64,000 bases of DNA from Acidobacteriaceae bacterium KBS 83 (lineage in GTDB: Bacteria > Acidobacteriota > Terriglobia > Terriglobales > Acidobacteriaceae). The stretch spans positions 558,001-622,000 of the forward strand of contig KB906737.1 of the NCBI GenBank assembly GCA_000381585.1. The letters are read 5' to 3'. Within the stretch, counting starts at the first letter, position 1, and each line of letters starts with the position of its first letter. The notes under the pieces were generated by a model. It saw nothing but the letters and a program-made list of their open reading frames with translations. It searched no databases and had not been told where the DNA came from. Shown here one piece after another: positions 9,479 through 18,400 of this stretch. Position numbers and translations under genes: made by a program.

Positions 9479-9785
9479 GCCAGGCCTGCGTTGCAAAAGG
9501 GTCCATCGCACTACCGGAGCGAGATGCCAATCGCTGCATTCTCGTCAGGGGATGCAAGCCAGCATTCGTACCTCCGTGCGGCGCTGAACAGCTGCTGCAT
9601 CTCGTTTGGCGTTGACGGTCAGTCCAGCGGCACCTTGGCGAACTTCAGCCGGCAGCTGGCGTGTCCCATGCCCCTTGTAAAACGCGCGCGCCATTCCTAG
9701 AGGGTTCGACAAATCTCTCTTCTGACAGAATTCGATGCTGATTTGTTCTTATTTTGAAGAAATGAAATTTCACTCCGCAACTTCT
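9479..9785. other. Non-coding stretch with one copy of a diverged repeat
   Basis: No convincing gene in 307 bases between the SnoaL gene and the convergent di-heme gene. The part from about 9645 to 9772 resembles 27952-28080: a TCAGCC-GCAG-GCGTGTCC block is followed about 111 bases later by GAAATGAAATTTCAC. See the repeat entry. Confidence 0.5.
9645..9775. repeat. Diverged repeat, copy A
   Basis: Two short blocks, TCAGCCGGCAGCTGGCGTGT and AGAAATGAAATTTCACTCCG, are spaced as in copy B (27952-28080) within a couple of bases. The sequence between them is only partly alike. It could be the fossil end of a mobile element or a shared non-coding motif. The alignment was done by eye. Confidence 0.35.
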
Positions 9786-11075
9786 TCACAGAGTTCTCAA
9801 GAAGGTAATCAATGCTTTTTTCTCCTCGGGGCTCAATTCTTTGAAACGCCTGGCGGGCTCGCGTGCCTCTCCATCGTGACGCGAGATGGCATTTTCAAGA
9901 GATAACGACGCCAGGTCATGCATGAAGCGGGGCTTTGTGCGCAGGCCCCACAAGGGCGCCGTTCTTAACTTGTTCGCCGTGTCTTGCGGCCCGACCTGGA
10001 CGATTCCATCCCCGGTTCCGATGTCATGCAGCAGATAGTCGCCAAAAGGATGGATGATTTTATCTCCCAAGGCCTCCGGGACTGTAAACGTGCCGCCGTC
10101 GATCAACGTTCCGGGAGGCGCGGTGGTGATGGATTCCACATGGCAGACATTACAACCGAGCCGCCGGAATACTTCTGCACCCTTTTTGGCTGCGGGAGTC
10201 CCGGCGAGTACTTCGTCTCGCGGTGGAACCATCGTGCCGCGCACGAACTGAGCAAAGTGGTCGATGTCAGCAAGGCCAAGCTCATCGGGCTGATCTTCGG
10301 GGTCCTTCGTAGTCTTGTGAACGGTGGTGGCATCCTTGGGGCGCAGCCGGTTCGTAATTCCCATCTCGTTGAGATAGGCATCGCCAATAAAGGAGAGCAG
10401 GCTGCCGTGCTGGTCTTTCCAGCCGAAGCGTCCGACGCGGGTCTGTCCAGGCGCTTCGAAGATGGGAGCCTGCACAACTTCGCCGTGAACTCTGCCGTCG
10501 CTCAACTCCGGCTGTCTCTCGGCGATTGCGATCAGTGTCGTGTCGTCAATGGCTTCCACAAATCCATCCCCGAGAGTATTGAGGGCGGCGCGCAATGCAC
10601 GGATATTTTCTGTCGACGGAATGTGCTCCTGATCTTCGGGACCGATCGCACGATCATTGACGATGGAGCGGCCGGTGATTGTGTTTTTGCCGTCGTTGAT
10701 GAAGATGGTCGGGTTAACGAAATTGCCGTTTTCATCATTGTGTCCAACCCGGAGTTCCGTGAACTGGCTGGCTCCCCCACTATTCGGATTCTGATGGCAA
10801 CTGACGCAGCTCGGGGCGTTGTAGACAGGTCCAAGCCCGTCGGCGACTGCCTTATTTTGCTCGTAGACCTGCTGATCCCGAGCAAACGTGTCTCCGGCTG
10901 GCTCAACGATTCCGTTGCTGATGCTTTGTGCACCGTTGAAGCTGGGCGTGTTGAATCCGGCCGGCGCTTCGCTTGTTGACTTCGCTACGACTCTGGCGAG
11001 TCCTGTACCCAACGCTGCCAATAGCACGAAGACGCAAGAAGAGAAGAGAAGCTTCCTCCCATCGGGGATGAGCAT
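9786..11075 (-). CDS. Di-heme oxidoreductase, cytochrome-c-peroxidase-like (DUF1111 type)
   Basis: About 429 residues with an N-terminal signal/anchor segment (LLFSSCVFVLLAALGTGLA) and two c-type heme sites, CVSCH near residue 90 and CNVCH near 308. The layout is that of DUF1111 di-heme proteins: heme 1, an FTELRVGHND region, GRFGWKDQ, heme 2, then APLWGLRTKPRFMHDL. They are exported and heme-loaded in the periplasm and are thought to transfer electrons or act as thiol/peroxide oxidases. ATGs at 11081 and 11075 are both possible; GGAGG is 7 bases from 11075, so that is preferred. A NemR-like inverted repeat lies about 47 bases upstream. Confidence 0.88.
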   Translation of the reverse strand: MLIPDGRKLLFSSCVFVLLAALGTGLARVVAKSTSEAPAGFNTPSFNGAQSISNGIVEPAGDTFARDQQVYEQNKAVADGLGPVYNAPSCVSCHQNPNSGGASQFTELRVGHNDENGNFVNPTIFINDGKNTITGRSIVNDRAIGPEDQEHIPSTENIRALRAALNTLGDGFVEAIDDTTLIAIAERQPELSDGRVHGEVVQAPIFEAPGQTRVGRFGWKDQHGSLLSFIGDAYLNEMGITNRLRPKDATTVHKTTKDPEDQPDELGLADIDHFAQFVRGTMVPPRDEVLAGTPAAKKGAEVFRRLGCNVCHVESITTAPPGTLIDGGTFTVPEALGDKIIHPFGDYLLHDIGTGDGIVQVGPQDTANKLRTAPLWGLRTKPRFMHDLASLSLENAISRHDGEAREPARRFKELSPEEKKALITFLRTL

Positions 11076-11121
11076 GAGCATGCCTCCAACAAGAAATAAG
11101 TCGCCGACGCGTGCGGGACGC

Positions 11122-11139
11122 AGACCGACTGATCGGTCT
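11122..11139. promoter_or_regulatory. Inverted repeat resembling a NemR/TetR box
   Basis: AGACCGA, 4 bases, TCGGTCT: a perfect 7-bp inverted repeat about 47 bases upstream of the di-heme gene start. The AGACC-N-GGTCT layout is that of NemR and related TetR operators (established for NemR). No regulator gene is adjacent, so a trans-acting TetR protein would be needed. Confidence 0.5.
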
Positions 11140-11383
11140 CAAATCTCAGAGCCGTGACGGAACGATCGAGAATTACGGCCTAAGAGTGAAAAGTCCTGTG
11201 AATATGCAAACTGAGTGGCGTGAGGATTATTCCCGCCACAACGCAAAAAAATATTGCGTCTGGAAAATGCGGACGCTGTGTAACATTTTGGGACCGCTCG
11301 TACTCAAACTGACGCGCTCAACGAACAAGAGATCGACATTCTGTAACCGTCGCGCTAACGCACATTTGAGAAGGAGCTATTTT

Positions 11384-12520
11384 ATGAAGAGTGGTGCTCG
11401 TAACACGTCCCTTTTGCTGGCAGCAATGACCCTAACCATTCAAGCCCTGTACGCATCTGAGCGGCCAGATGCGCTACCCACACAGCGTGTATACGCAATG
11501 ACAAACGACGCAACCAAGAACGAGGTTTTCGCATTTGCTCGGGGTCACGATGGAACCTTTCATTCCACCGGCAGCTTTGCGACCGGCGGACGAGGCAGCG
11601 GCGGCATCACAGATCCTTTGGAGTCTCAAGGATCGCTGACTATTAGTCAGGATCACCGTCTTCTTTTTGCGGCAAATGCCGGTAGCGGGACGGTCTCCAG
11701 CTTCCGAATCGAACGCGACCGCCTGGTATGGGCAGATCAGCAGCCGACTGATGGTGCGGAGCCAGTATCCGTGGCGCAGCACGGGCATTTCGTCTATGTC
11801 CTGGATCAAGGGGGCTTCGGCGGTATCGCAATCTTCTCCGTCGACGATGGCGGTCATCTGAAGAAAGTCCCGAACTCTACGACCCTGCTCCCCGCCACCA
11901 GTCTTGGAGGCTCGTCGATCGCGGTCAGCCCGGACGGGCAACTCCTGGCTGTAGTTGAGCGGCTCACGGATAACATTGACATATTCCATATTCTTCCCAA
12001 CGGCACTCTTTCGGCGATTACCACAACGGCCGACCCGAACCCGGGAGGATTTTCTGCGATTTTTTCGCGAGGTGGTGAGCTTCTTGTGTCGGAGACAGGA
12101 CCGTCAGGCGTGGCAGATGGTTCCACAATCTCATCGTTCACCGTCAGCAGCAACGCAACCATTACTGCGATCAGTGCTGCCGTTCCGACCGAGGGCGCGG
12201 CCAACTGCTGGCTCGCCATTACGCCGAATGGCAAGTTTGTATACACGTCCAATTCTGGTTCCGATACCATCTCCGGTTTCAATGTGGCCCAGAATGGCGC
12301 CTTGAAGCCGATCGGGAGCGGCGTTGTCGCTGCTAATCCAGCCGGTAGCCACAATGTAGATATCGCAGTCAGCGCAGATGGTAATTTCGTGTATACCCAA
12401 AACTCGAATACGGGGACCATTAGAGTCTGGACAATCAACTCGGACGGAACGCTGAAGGAGGTCGACAGCATCTCTGGGCTTCCGCAGATGTCCGGAACCA
12501 ATGGTTTGGCTGCCGACTAA
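11384..12520 (+). CDS. Secreted seven-bladed beta-propeller (lactonase/YncE-like)
   Basis: A 378-residue protein with a Sec signal peptide (KSGARNTSLLLAAMTLTIQALYA) after the ATG at 11384, which follows AAGGAG at correct spacing. The mature part repeats the blade pattern (SQDHRLLFAANAGSGTVSSF, SPDGQLLAVVERLTDNIDIF, TPNGKFVYTSNSGSDTISGF, SADGNFVYTQNSNTGTIRVW), as in the 6-phosphogluconolactonase/YVTN propeller families. Export argues against a cytosolic sugar-lactone role; it is likelier a binding or scaffold propeller. Divergent from the di-heme gene across a 308-base gap; followed by a 10-bp stem-loop. Confidence 0.87.
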   Translation: MKSGARNTSLLLAAMTLTIQALYASERPDALPTQRVYAMTNDATKNEVFAFARGHDGTFHSTGSFATGGRGSGGITDPLESQGSLTISQDHRLLFAANAGSGTVSSFRIERDRLVWADQQPTDGAEPVSVAQHGHFVYVLDQGGFGGIAIFSVDDGGHLKKVPNSTTLLPATSLGGSSIAVSPDGQLLAVVERLTDNIDIFHILPNGTLSAITTTADPNPGGFSAIFSRGGELLVSETGPSGVADGSTISSFTVSSNATITAISAAVPTEGAANCWLAITPNGKFVYTSNSGSDTISGFNVAQNGALKPIGSGVVAANPAGSHNVDIAVSADGNFVYTQNSNTGTIRVWTINSDGTLKEVDSISGLPQMSGTNGLAAD

Positions 12521-12531
12521 TAGGTGCTTCT

Positions 12532-12561
12532 GAGCTGAGCCTGCACCTGCCGGCTCAGCTC
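12532..12561 (+). terminator. Strong stem-loop after the propeller gene
   Basis: GAGCTGAGCC, a 10-base loop, then GGCTCAGCTC: a perfect 10-bp stem starting 12 bases after the stop. There is no clear T-run, so it may be a weak or factor-assisted terminator, or a 3' stabiliser. Confidence 0.55.
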
Positions 12562-12689
12562 CTTAGCGGCCCCATCGATACCATTGGGATCCGAATGCAC
12601 GTGCGAATGCCTCCGTCAGATGATCAGCCGAGGACATCGCGCAAGAACTCGACTTGGCCATCGCAAAATGCTTCGACAGCGGGATGTAA

Positions 12690-13151
12690 ATGGATCGACG
12701 GAAAGTCGCCTCCGGCGCAGGCTTCCCCAGGGAAGGGAACTATGGCAGGTCACGGCTCAACCGATTGACGGCAGGAGTTCGGGCCGGGATGGAGGAACGA
12801 CTTGGCGAACGAGAGAAGATCGACACTCTGTCCAAAAGCTTGCAAGGCCTGATCCTCCGCTTCGAAGCAGCAGCCGAACGAATACTTCCCTCAGAATGTG
12901 CCCGCCAGATTGTCAAGAAGGCTCTCGATTGCGCGGATGAAGCGCTGGTTCAAGGACGAGATCACCTTAAGAACCTTCGTCTCACTATTTTGCGATTCAT
13001 CTCAATTAGTCGGGTTCGTCATACGCGCCGATCTCGGCAATATGGGGCATTTCCTTGCTGCTCTCCAAGAGGAGGCGGATCTTCTGAGATGAGACGCGCG
13101 GAATGCGATGAATTGTCGTCGGAGCGGGTGTTTCGCCCCCCGTCAGAGTGA
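12690..13151 (+). CDS. Hypothetical ORF of doubtful status
   Basis: An open frame of 153 codons. The stretch from about codon 34 (ATG at 12789) reads as a charged, probably helical protein (MEERLGEREKIDTLSK, then AAAERILPSECARQIVKKAL). The last 146 bases run antisense into the fucosidase gene, where the translation turns arginine/serine-rich, so a true gene would need an earlier stop. It may be the remnant of a helical protein. I do not recognise the family. Confidence 0.2.
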   Translation: MDRRKVASGAGFPREGNYGRSRLNRLTAGVRAGMEERLGEREKIDTLSKSLQGLILRFEAAAERILPSECARQIVKKALDCADEALVQGRDHLKNLRLTILRFISISRVRHTRRSRQYGAFPCCSPRGGGSSEMRRAECDELSSERVFRPPSE

Positions 13152-14460
13152 TCCAGCTCGTGCCGTTCCAGTGCTGAAAGCGATAGCTACGGATGCGGCT
13201 TTCTGGGTAGTCCTTTCTACCGACAGGCTCAACCAGCGAGATAACGTTGAAGCTCTCCTGCTTCGTCAGATCCACCCCTAACCAACCCGAGCTTTGTCCC
13301 TCATCCAGATACCAGCTCGACCGGAAGTCACCATCGTTCGCCTCGTCCGGTCCCACAGTATCCGGGTAGGAGCTGGCATGAATGGGCTTGGCCGTAGCGA
13401 GGTTCCGCGTCGTGATGACAACGTGCTCGCGGAGCTTTGCCATGGGCCCAGGATGCGTCCAGGCCTTGCCCATCTCTTCCAGCCGGCTCACAACGTTGGG
13501 TGAGAGTCTTCCTTCACGGGTTGGGGGAGCATTCAGAATCAGGTTGCAGTGTCTGCGATTAAGTGGCTGAAGCCACTCGTCCACCACGGTCGTCACCGGC
13601 TTGAGGTTTCTGTTCACATCCTGCCGTTTCCAAAACCAACCATCGGTAAGGGTCACGCAGGAAAGCGCCGGTACATCACTGCCCTCAGGAACCTTTTGCC
13701 CGGCGTTCTGCTCAAACGCCTTCACATCAGAGTAGTAGAGACCACCTGCAGGATACTGGCTGGCGTTGAGATCGCACAGCAGGCAGTTGGGCTGAAGACT
13801 CTTGACATGACCATAGATCTCGAGGAACGGAACCTCTTCATACGTGATACGGCTCCATGGCGCATCCCATCCATCAGTGATGAGGATGTCAATCTCGCCG
13901 TAGCGGGTAAAGAGCTCCGTGAGTTGATCCTTGATGAGCTCTATCTTCGCTGGAGTGACGTTGAAATGGCGGATATCGTCGCGCAGCGACAGGATGGAAT
14001 AATAGAGCCCCACCCGGAGACCGACCTTGCGGAACGAGTCTACATAAGCGCGCACCACGTCGGTTGAATGTGACGTCTGCCCCACGCTTGCCGCCGCCGT
14101 CTTTGTCGGCCAGATACAGAACCCATCGTGATGCCGGGTGGTCAGGCATGCCCAGGTCATGTTGGCAGACTGCGCCGCCGCGGCCCATTGATCTGTATCG
14201 AGAGCGGTGGGATGAAACAGCTTCGGCGGGGAGGTAGGATCGCCCCATTCGCGGTCTTGAAATGTAGCCATGCTGAAATGCACGAACATGCCGAAACGCA
14301 AGTCGACAAACCGCTGTTGCAGATCGAGAAGAGGCAGTCCGCCGCGCGCGGTCGTGGGATGCGCTTGATTCTGCGCCGCAGCCGCGCCGCCATGACCAGC
14401 CAGCAGTGTGGCGGTCGCAGTCTGGGCGGCCCATCGGAGAAGCTCTCTCCTTGTCGTCAT
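13006..14460 (-). CDS. Tat-exported alpha-L-fucosidase (GH29) with F5/8-type C domain
   Basis: A 484-residue protein. The N-terminus TTRRELLRW followed by a hydrophobic stretch and AAAA is a twin-arginine signal. The catalytic barrel shows GH29 marks: FGMFVHFSMAT, the TTRHHDGFCIW loop, and ITDGWDAPW, which should hold the aspartate nucleophile. The last 140 residues (ANDGDFRSSWYLDEGQSSGWLGVDL to IRLLLE) form a discoidin-like carbohydrate-binding domain. It would remove terminal alpha-linked fucose outside the cytoplasm, in line with plant- or exopolysaccharide degradation. Stands alone between unrelated genes. Confidence 0.9.
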   Translation of the reverse strand: MTTRRELLRWAAQTATATLLAGHGGAAAAQNQAHPTTARGGLPLLDLQQRFVDLRFGMFVHFSMATFQDREWGDPTSPPKLFHPTALDTDQWAAAAQSANMTWACLTTRHHDGFCIWPTKTAAASVGQTSHSTDVVRAYVDSFRKVGLRVGLYYSILSLRDDIRHFNVTPAKIELIKDQLTELFTRYGEIDILITDGWDAPWSRITYEEVPFLEIYGHVKSLQPNCLLCDLNASQYPAGGLYYSDVKAFEQNAGQKVPEGSDVPALSCVTLTDGWFWKRQDVNRNLKPVTTVVDEWLQPLNRRHCNLILNAPPTREGRLSPNVVSRLEEMGKAWTHPGPMAKLREHVVITTRNLATAKPIHASSYPDTVGPDEANDGDFRSSWYLDEGQSSGWLGVDLTKQESFNVISLVEPVGRKDYPESRIRSYRFQHWNGTSWITLTGGETPAPTTIHRIPRVSSQKIRLLLESSKEMPHIAEIGAYDEPD

Positions 14461-14558
14461 CCTCGATGCTTACCCGCAGCCAGTATGAATCTTCTTCAAA
14501 ATAAATGAATGCTAGCAGACAGGCGGGGCCAGCTGCGACACCGCTGGGGTTAGCAGGA

Positions 14559-15341
14559 TTACTCACGATCACGGCTGCTATCGCGAGTCATGTCGGCTGG
14601 ATGAGTCGAATCCCAAAGCTCTGTCCTGAACCTGCCTACCAAAAGCGCCACCGTAATCGCTATGTAGAGAACTCCGGTCACTCCCTCTAGTGCTGCCAGT
14701 ATGCGGGCCTCCCCGCTAAGCGGCACGATATCGCCATACCCGATTGTCGAGAGCGTTATCAGGCTGAAATAAAGCAGATTGGTAGCATGCTGGGCTGGCT
14801 GGCTTCCGATCTGGATTGAACCCGGATAGAACGCATCAATTCCCAAATAGAGCGTCGCCCATAGCAGCCCCAGCAACAGGTAAATGTTGACCGCCGTATA
14901 GAGGTGAGATCGCGTGACGGTACGAGAACTTCTTAGATGGGAGAAAAGCCCCGCAGCCGCGAGCGCGAAAAACGCCGCCAGAAATCCCCATCGAATCCCA
15001 GTGAGTGCTCGGCTGCGGAAAGTGTTGCCTGCTATTACAAAGGCCATGTTGATCAACATCAACAAGACCGATGGCCACACCCACAATTTGATCTGCGACA
15101 ACATGACGGTGGATACCATGACGGGTATGAACGTCACTCCCGCGAGCATTAGACGGCGCCAACCATCATGGTCCAATACCGGAGTCAACAGAATTGCCAG
15201 CAGCAAGGAGAGGAGTAGAAGCAAGTCCGGTCGCGGGTGAAGTTTCGTCTGCATCAGAAAACTTTGAGCTGGCGCCTTCGATCGATTCGCTGCTGATTCT
15301 ACTGGAATCTGAGACAGTAGTTGGTTGGTCCAGTTGTGCAT
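14559..15341 (-). CDS. Two-TM potassium-channel-type membrane protein
   Basis: About 260 residues. Several hydrophobic helices occupy the N-terminal two-thirds (LLLLLSLLLAILLTPVL; WPSVLLMLINMAFVIAG; a helix starting WGFLAAFF), and a classical pore module ends the protein: an outer helix (YLLLGLLWATLYLGI), the filter TLSTIGYGDIVP, and an inner helix. The filter T-x-G-Y-G-D is the K+ signature. No cytosolic RCK domain is present. A second possible start is the ATG at 15254. The first 60 bases overlap the end of a haloperoxidase relic frame. Confidence 0.85.
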   Translation of the reverse strand: MHNWTNQLLSQIPVESAANRSKAPAQSFLMQTKLHPRPDLLLLLSLLLAILLTPVLDHDGWRRLMLAGVTFIPVMVSTVMLSQIKLWVWPSVLLMLINMAFVIAGNTFRSRALTGIRWGFLAAFFALAAAGLFSHLRSSRTVTRSHLYTAVNIYLLLGLLWATLYLGIDAFYPGSIQIGSQPAQHATNLLYFSLITLSTIGYGDIVPLSGEARILAALEGVTGVLYIAITVALLVGRFRTELWDSTHPADMTRDSSRDRE

Positions 15342-15395
15342 CTAGTGTCTTCTCGAAATCCGGATACAGCTCTTCGTGACACTCCCCAACTTGTA

Positions 15396-15555
15396 CAAAG
15401 TAAGGCATGTGCGTTCGGTCGATGTTGTTGACCGCGTCGTAGATTGCGGCGTGCATGATGGCAAAGCTGAGGGTAGGGTTTACTGTCTTACGTCCGAGCC
15501 GCTGCTCCTGCAGATTAGCCAAAAGGATATAAGGTTTCATTTCTCTTGCCTGCAA
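15396..15555 (-). pseudogene. Vanadium-haloperoxidase N-terminal fragment
   Basis: The minus-strand frame starting at 15555 reads LSFAIMHAAIYDAVNNIDRT then HMPYFVQV. The M-H-x-A-x-Y-D-A-V-N pattern is the conserved first helix of vanadium-dependent haloperoxidase/PAP2-like proteins. After about 53 codons similarity ends and the frame runs into sequence overlapping the ion-channel gene. The catalytic histidine and the vanadate-binding residues, which lie near the C-terminus, are absent. It is best explained as a deletion relic. The assignment rests on one motif. Confidence 0.5.
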
Positions 15556-15864
15556 TCAGGGAATAAACCCGCGCCGCCTCAGTTCTTATCCGCAGACAGG
15601 GGAGGAAAGGAAGATCCAGGTGAAAAGAGTATGCGCTCTGATTTAGTGTTCGGGGCACTTGCCCAGATTTCGAATCGCTATCATCTTTGTCGGCTGACCT
15701 CCAAGGGCACCCGCAAACTTCATGTACCGAAAGCTCGCTTGCAAGAGACGACAAACGATGTGCTTGTGCGCTTACGTCACTCCCAACCGATTCCGCTGAT
15801 TACACTACAATCTGCACATTTCCAACGCCGCCCTGCTTCACGGCTGAACTGTCAGAGGTGAACA
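15556..15864. other. Non-coding stretch
   Basis: About 309 bases upstream of the small hypothetical gene at 15865 and of the haloperoxidase fragment on the other strand. Short open frames here are arginine/serine-rich and overlap one another. I see no gene, repeat or clear stem-loop. Confidence 0.4.
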
Positions 15865-16197
15865 ATGCCTGCCTTCTGTGACAAGCGGACTAAGACCCTC
15901 ATGGCCACCATGACATCTCTATCGATGACGCCGTTCGAAGTGCCACGACAAATCGAATGGTATTGCCTTCTCCTTGAGCATCTAAACGAATTTGCAACGC
16001 TCGCATGGTATTTCGTCGCGGACAGCCAGCTTGTCGAATGTGTAATCCGGCGAACGCTGAAATCGCTTCATGACATTCCATTCGATACTTCCCAACCGCT
16101 TCTTACATACCACAACGCTCGAAACATGGTCATCACACAAGCGATTGCAACGCTATTCAGCGATCGGGAAGTACCTCAATATCCCATTGTTTGTTGA
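15865..16197 (+). CDS. Small hypothetical protein, 110 residues
   Basis: GAGGTG lies 5 bases before the ATG. The sequence has natural composition, rich in aromatic residues and predicted to be helical (RQIEWYCLLLEHLNEFATLA; ADSQLVECVIRRTLKSL; YHNARNMVITQAIATLF). The arrangement of helices recalls the region-2 part of sigma-like regulators, but the core DNA-binding signature is absent, so I leave it unnamed. Another ATG lies at 15901, nearer the conserved-looking part. No coupling with neighbours. Confidence 0.5.
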   Translation: MPAFCDKRTKTLMATMTSLSMTPFEVPRQIEWYCLLLEHLNEFATLAWYFVADSQLVECVIRRTLKSLHDIPFDTSQPLLTYHNARNMVITQAIATLFSDREVPQYPIVC

Positions 16198-16475
16198 TCA
16201 TCTGTGTGGTTGTGAATCTTCTGCCGGAACCGCGTCGCCGAATTCACCATTCGCAGCTCGAATGGCACCAGAATTCACCCCAGACGTGGTCGCAAGTTGT
16301 TGACCTTCGCCTCCAAATCTTTCGCTTCTCGGGAATATTTCTCCTATGCAGCAGTTAACTACTGTGCATCAACCATGATGCCCAGCTGTGCGAATGACTG
16401 AACATCCAAACGCGACCTTAAGTGAGCTATACGCCTGGACCGCCCAAATTGTTGAAGGGGTCTGACTGAAAAACC

Positions 16476-17961
16476 ATGGCACATTCATCACTCGAAAAGT
16501 ACAACCAGTCTCTCGCAGCAGTTCGGGAGAGGTTTGACGCAAACCCAGCCCTCAACGCACTGCGATCAAATAGCGATCCGCGGATGTTGGAGCTGTTTTT
16601 GTTGTACTTCTGTGCCATTGGTGCACAGATGACTCAGCCCGTAGAAGACTGGATTCGTCGCGCCGCATCGCGCTGTACTGAGCTTGGCTTTGAACAATTG
16701 GCAAAGGCCCTGGGTCACCACGCCCAGGCTGAATCCGGTCATCACCTGATGATGATTGCTGACGTTCACTCACTCGCGAATCACTGGAATTCCCGCCGGT
16801 TGACGCAGATGAACTACTCAGGCAAGCACCGGGGAAAGGGCGCGGAGCTATTGTGAAGTCCATGAGCGGAACATCGCAGGCAATACCCCCTATGCACAGA
16901 TTGCAATCGAGTATGAGATCGAACAACTTCCACTACGTTATGGCAACTTGTTCCTCACCCGCTGCCTTGAGGTTTTCGGACCGGAAATCCTGTCGAGCTT
17001 GAGTTTCGTTTCGGCACATATTGATTTGGATGTCGGCCATACCCATTTCAACGAACGCGAGTTGGCAAAACTGATCGATTCGACTCCGGAGAGCCTTCCG
17101 GCCCTTGTAGCAGCCGGAACCCCCGCACTCGACGCCTACGCCGAGTTCTTGCGCGAGTGTGTCGCGCTTGCTGAGCAACACTCCAGCACTATCAGGAAGT
17201 CTTTCAAAAGCGGTCGCAGTTCCTATCGTGGCGACTTCAACCGCCACCTGAGATCCTGGCTCCTGAATGCTCGGAATGGATCCCTAGGTGGCTTGAAGAG
17301 TCGAGAGCCTTGCGAGGGACGGTTCTCTTCGACGATGGAAGACGCCCGCGTTTCCGCGGTCCCGGGCGGCGGTTATGACGATCCGGATCCCATAGACTTT
17401 TACGCATGGCATGTGCTTGCCTACCATCGATCCGCACCCGTCGGCTGTGTCCGTGTATATCCGATAACCGAGGACGGTCCCCCGAGTCTCACAGAATCGA
17501 TTCTTGGCACAGCTGAGTTCATCAGGATGCTCGCCAGATTAGGGAAGCAACGGGAGCAGGTGATCGAAATTGGACGATGGGTCGTCGATCCTGCCTTCCG
17601 AAACGGGCGTAGTCTGGCTCCTGGAATTGGGCTGGAACTGGCCGCCGGTGCAGGCGCACTTGCCCTTGCGCTCGCAGACCAAATCGAGTCTGGGAATGGA
17701 GTAGCGATCTTCGCTGCTGGAACGCGCGACGGGCAGTATCTCACACTTACACGCCTCGGCTTGAGGATGGTTGCCGGTCTCTCTCCTGTGCGTTCCAGCG
17801 AATATAACGACTTCATTCAAGTCCTGCACTGCGATAGCACGACGAAGCTGCAGCCGCGTCTTCGACGCATCATCGAATCACTTTCGATCGCAATGCGAAT
17901 TGAAGAAACCGTGCAAATGGTTCACAGCCAAACCCTCTACAGTTCATCTGCAGGCGACTAG
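16476..17961 (+). pseudogene. Heme-oxygenase-like domain fused to an N-acyltransferase, multiply frameshifted
   Basis: The locus decodes as one protein of about 495 residues only if four frame changes are accepted, near 16795, 16840, 17185 and 17362. The N-terminal part (RMLELFLLYFCAIGAQMTQP to HHAQAESGHHLMM) looks like a TenA/heme-oxygenase-like di-iron protein. After the second shift, CEVHERNIAGNTPYAQIAIE continues that domain. The C-terminal part (GCVRVYP, then EIGRWVVDPAFRNGR and AAGTRDGQYLTLTRLGLRM) looks like a GNAT-type N-acyltransferase of the FeeM/LuxI-like kind. The alternative frame at 17185-17360 reads WIPRWLEESRALRGTVLFDD, filling the gap. Such a fusion suggests a fatty-acyl amino acid or signal pathway. 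As it stands the gene cannot make this protein. Confidence 0.7.
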
Positions 17962-18024
17962 GAATGCAATAATAGATAGCCCGCAGCTTATGTCTCTGAA
18001 GCCGATTGATTTCATTTGCTGGCC

Positions 18025-18275
18025 CTAAGCGATGCGCAGGGAGCGGGAGACCATGCGGTCAATCACAGCCTGGTTGTTGTTGGCCTCTGTCCACCAGGAA
18101 CGTGTCCCAGCCCAAGTCACAGCCGCCGGATCATGCACCCGGGTGACTCGGCCGAGAACTACGCCGCGGGGAATACCTAGTAGGGAAAGTGTGGATGCGA
18201 ACAGTGAGGAACGCAATGTGGTCGCGGCTGCAATGGACAGGGTGAATTGTCGGCGGTCATTTCCATTTTGTCTTA
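18025..18275 (-). pseudogene. N-terminal relic of a Tat-exported protein
   Basis: A GGAGGAG followed by ATG lies at about 18271-18290 on the minus strand. One base out of frame, the sequence reads DRRQFTLSIAAATTL, a twin-arginine signal, and continues LLGIPRGVVLGRV, then DPAAVTWAG and WWTEANNNQAVIDRMVSRSL before a stop at 18025. Past the stop, similar sequence continues briefly in another frame. So the start is frameshifted and the body is lost. The DPAAVTWAG segment recalls Tat-exported DUF362 proteins; that name is tentative. Confidence 0.5.
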
Positions 18276-18400
18276 CTCCTCCGAGTAAAGTTGCTTCCCT
18301 GGTTAGTTCCTTGAGGGCCAGACGCTAGTGAGCTCTCATTCTGACACGTGCAATGCGAGAGGTGATTTGTCGCGGCTGACCTCGCGCAAACGGAACAAGC

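Noticed and set aside
9984-10979. 331-codon open frame on the plus strand
   Set aside because: Antisense to the di-heme cytochrome gene over its whole length; no family motif and the real gene has two heme sites.
16394-16465. 23-codon ORF (MTEHPNATLSELYAW..) before the oxygenase-like gene
   Set aside because: No ribosome site and too short to support; may be chance.
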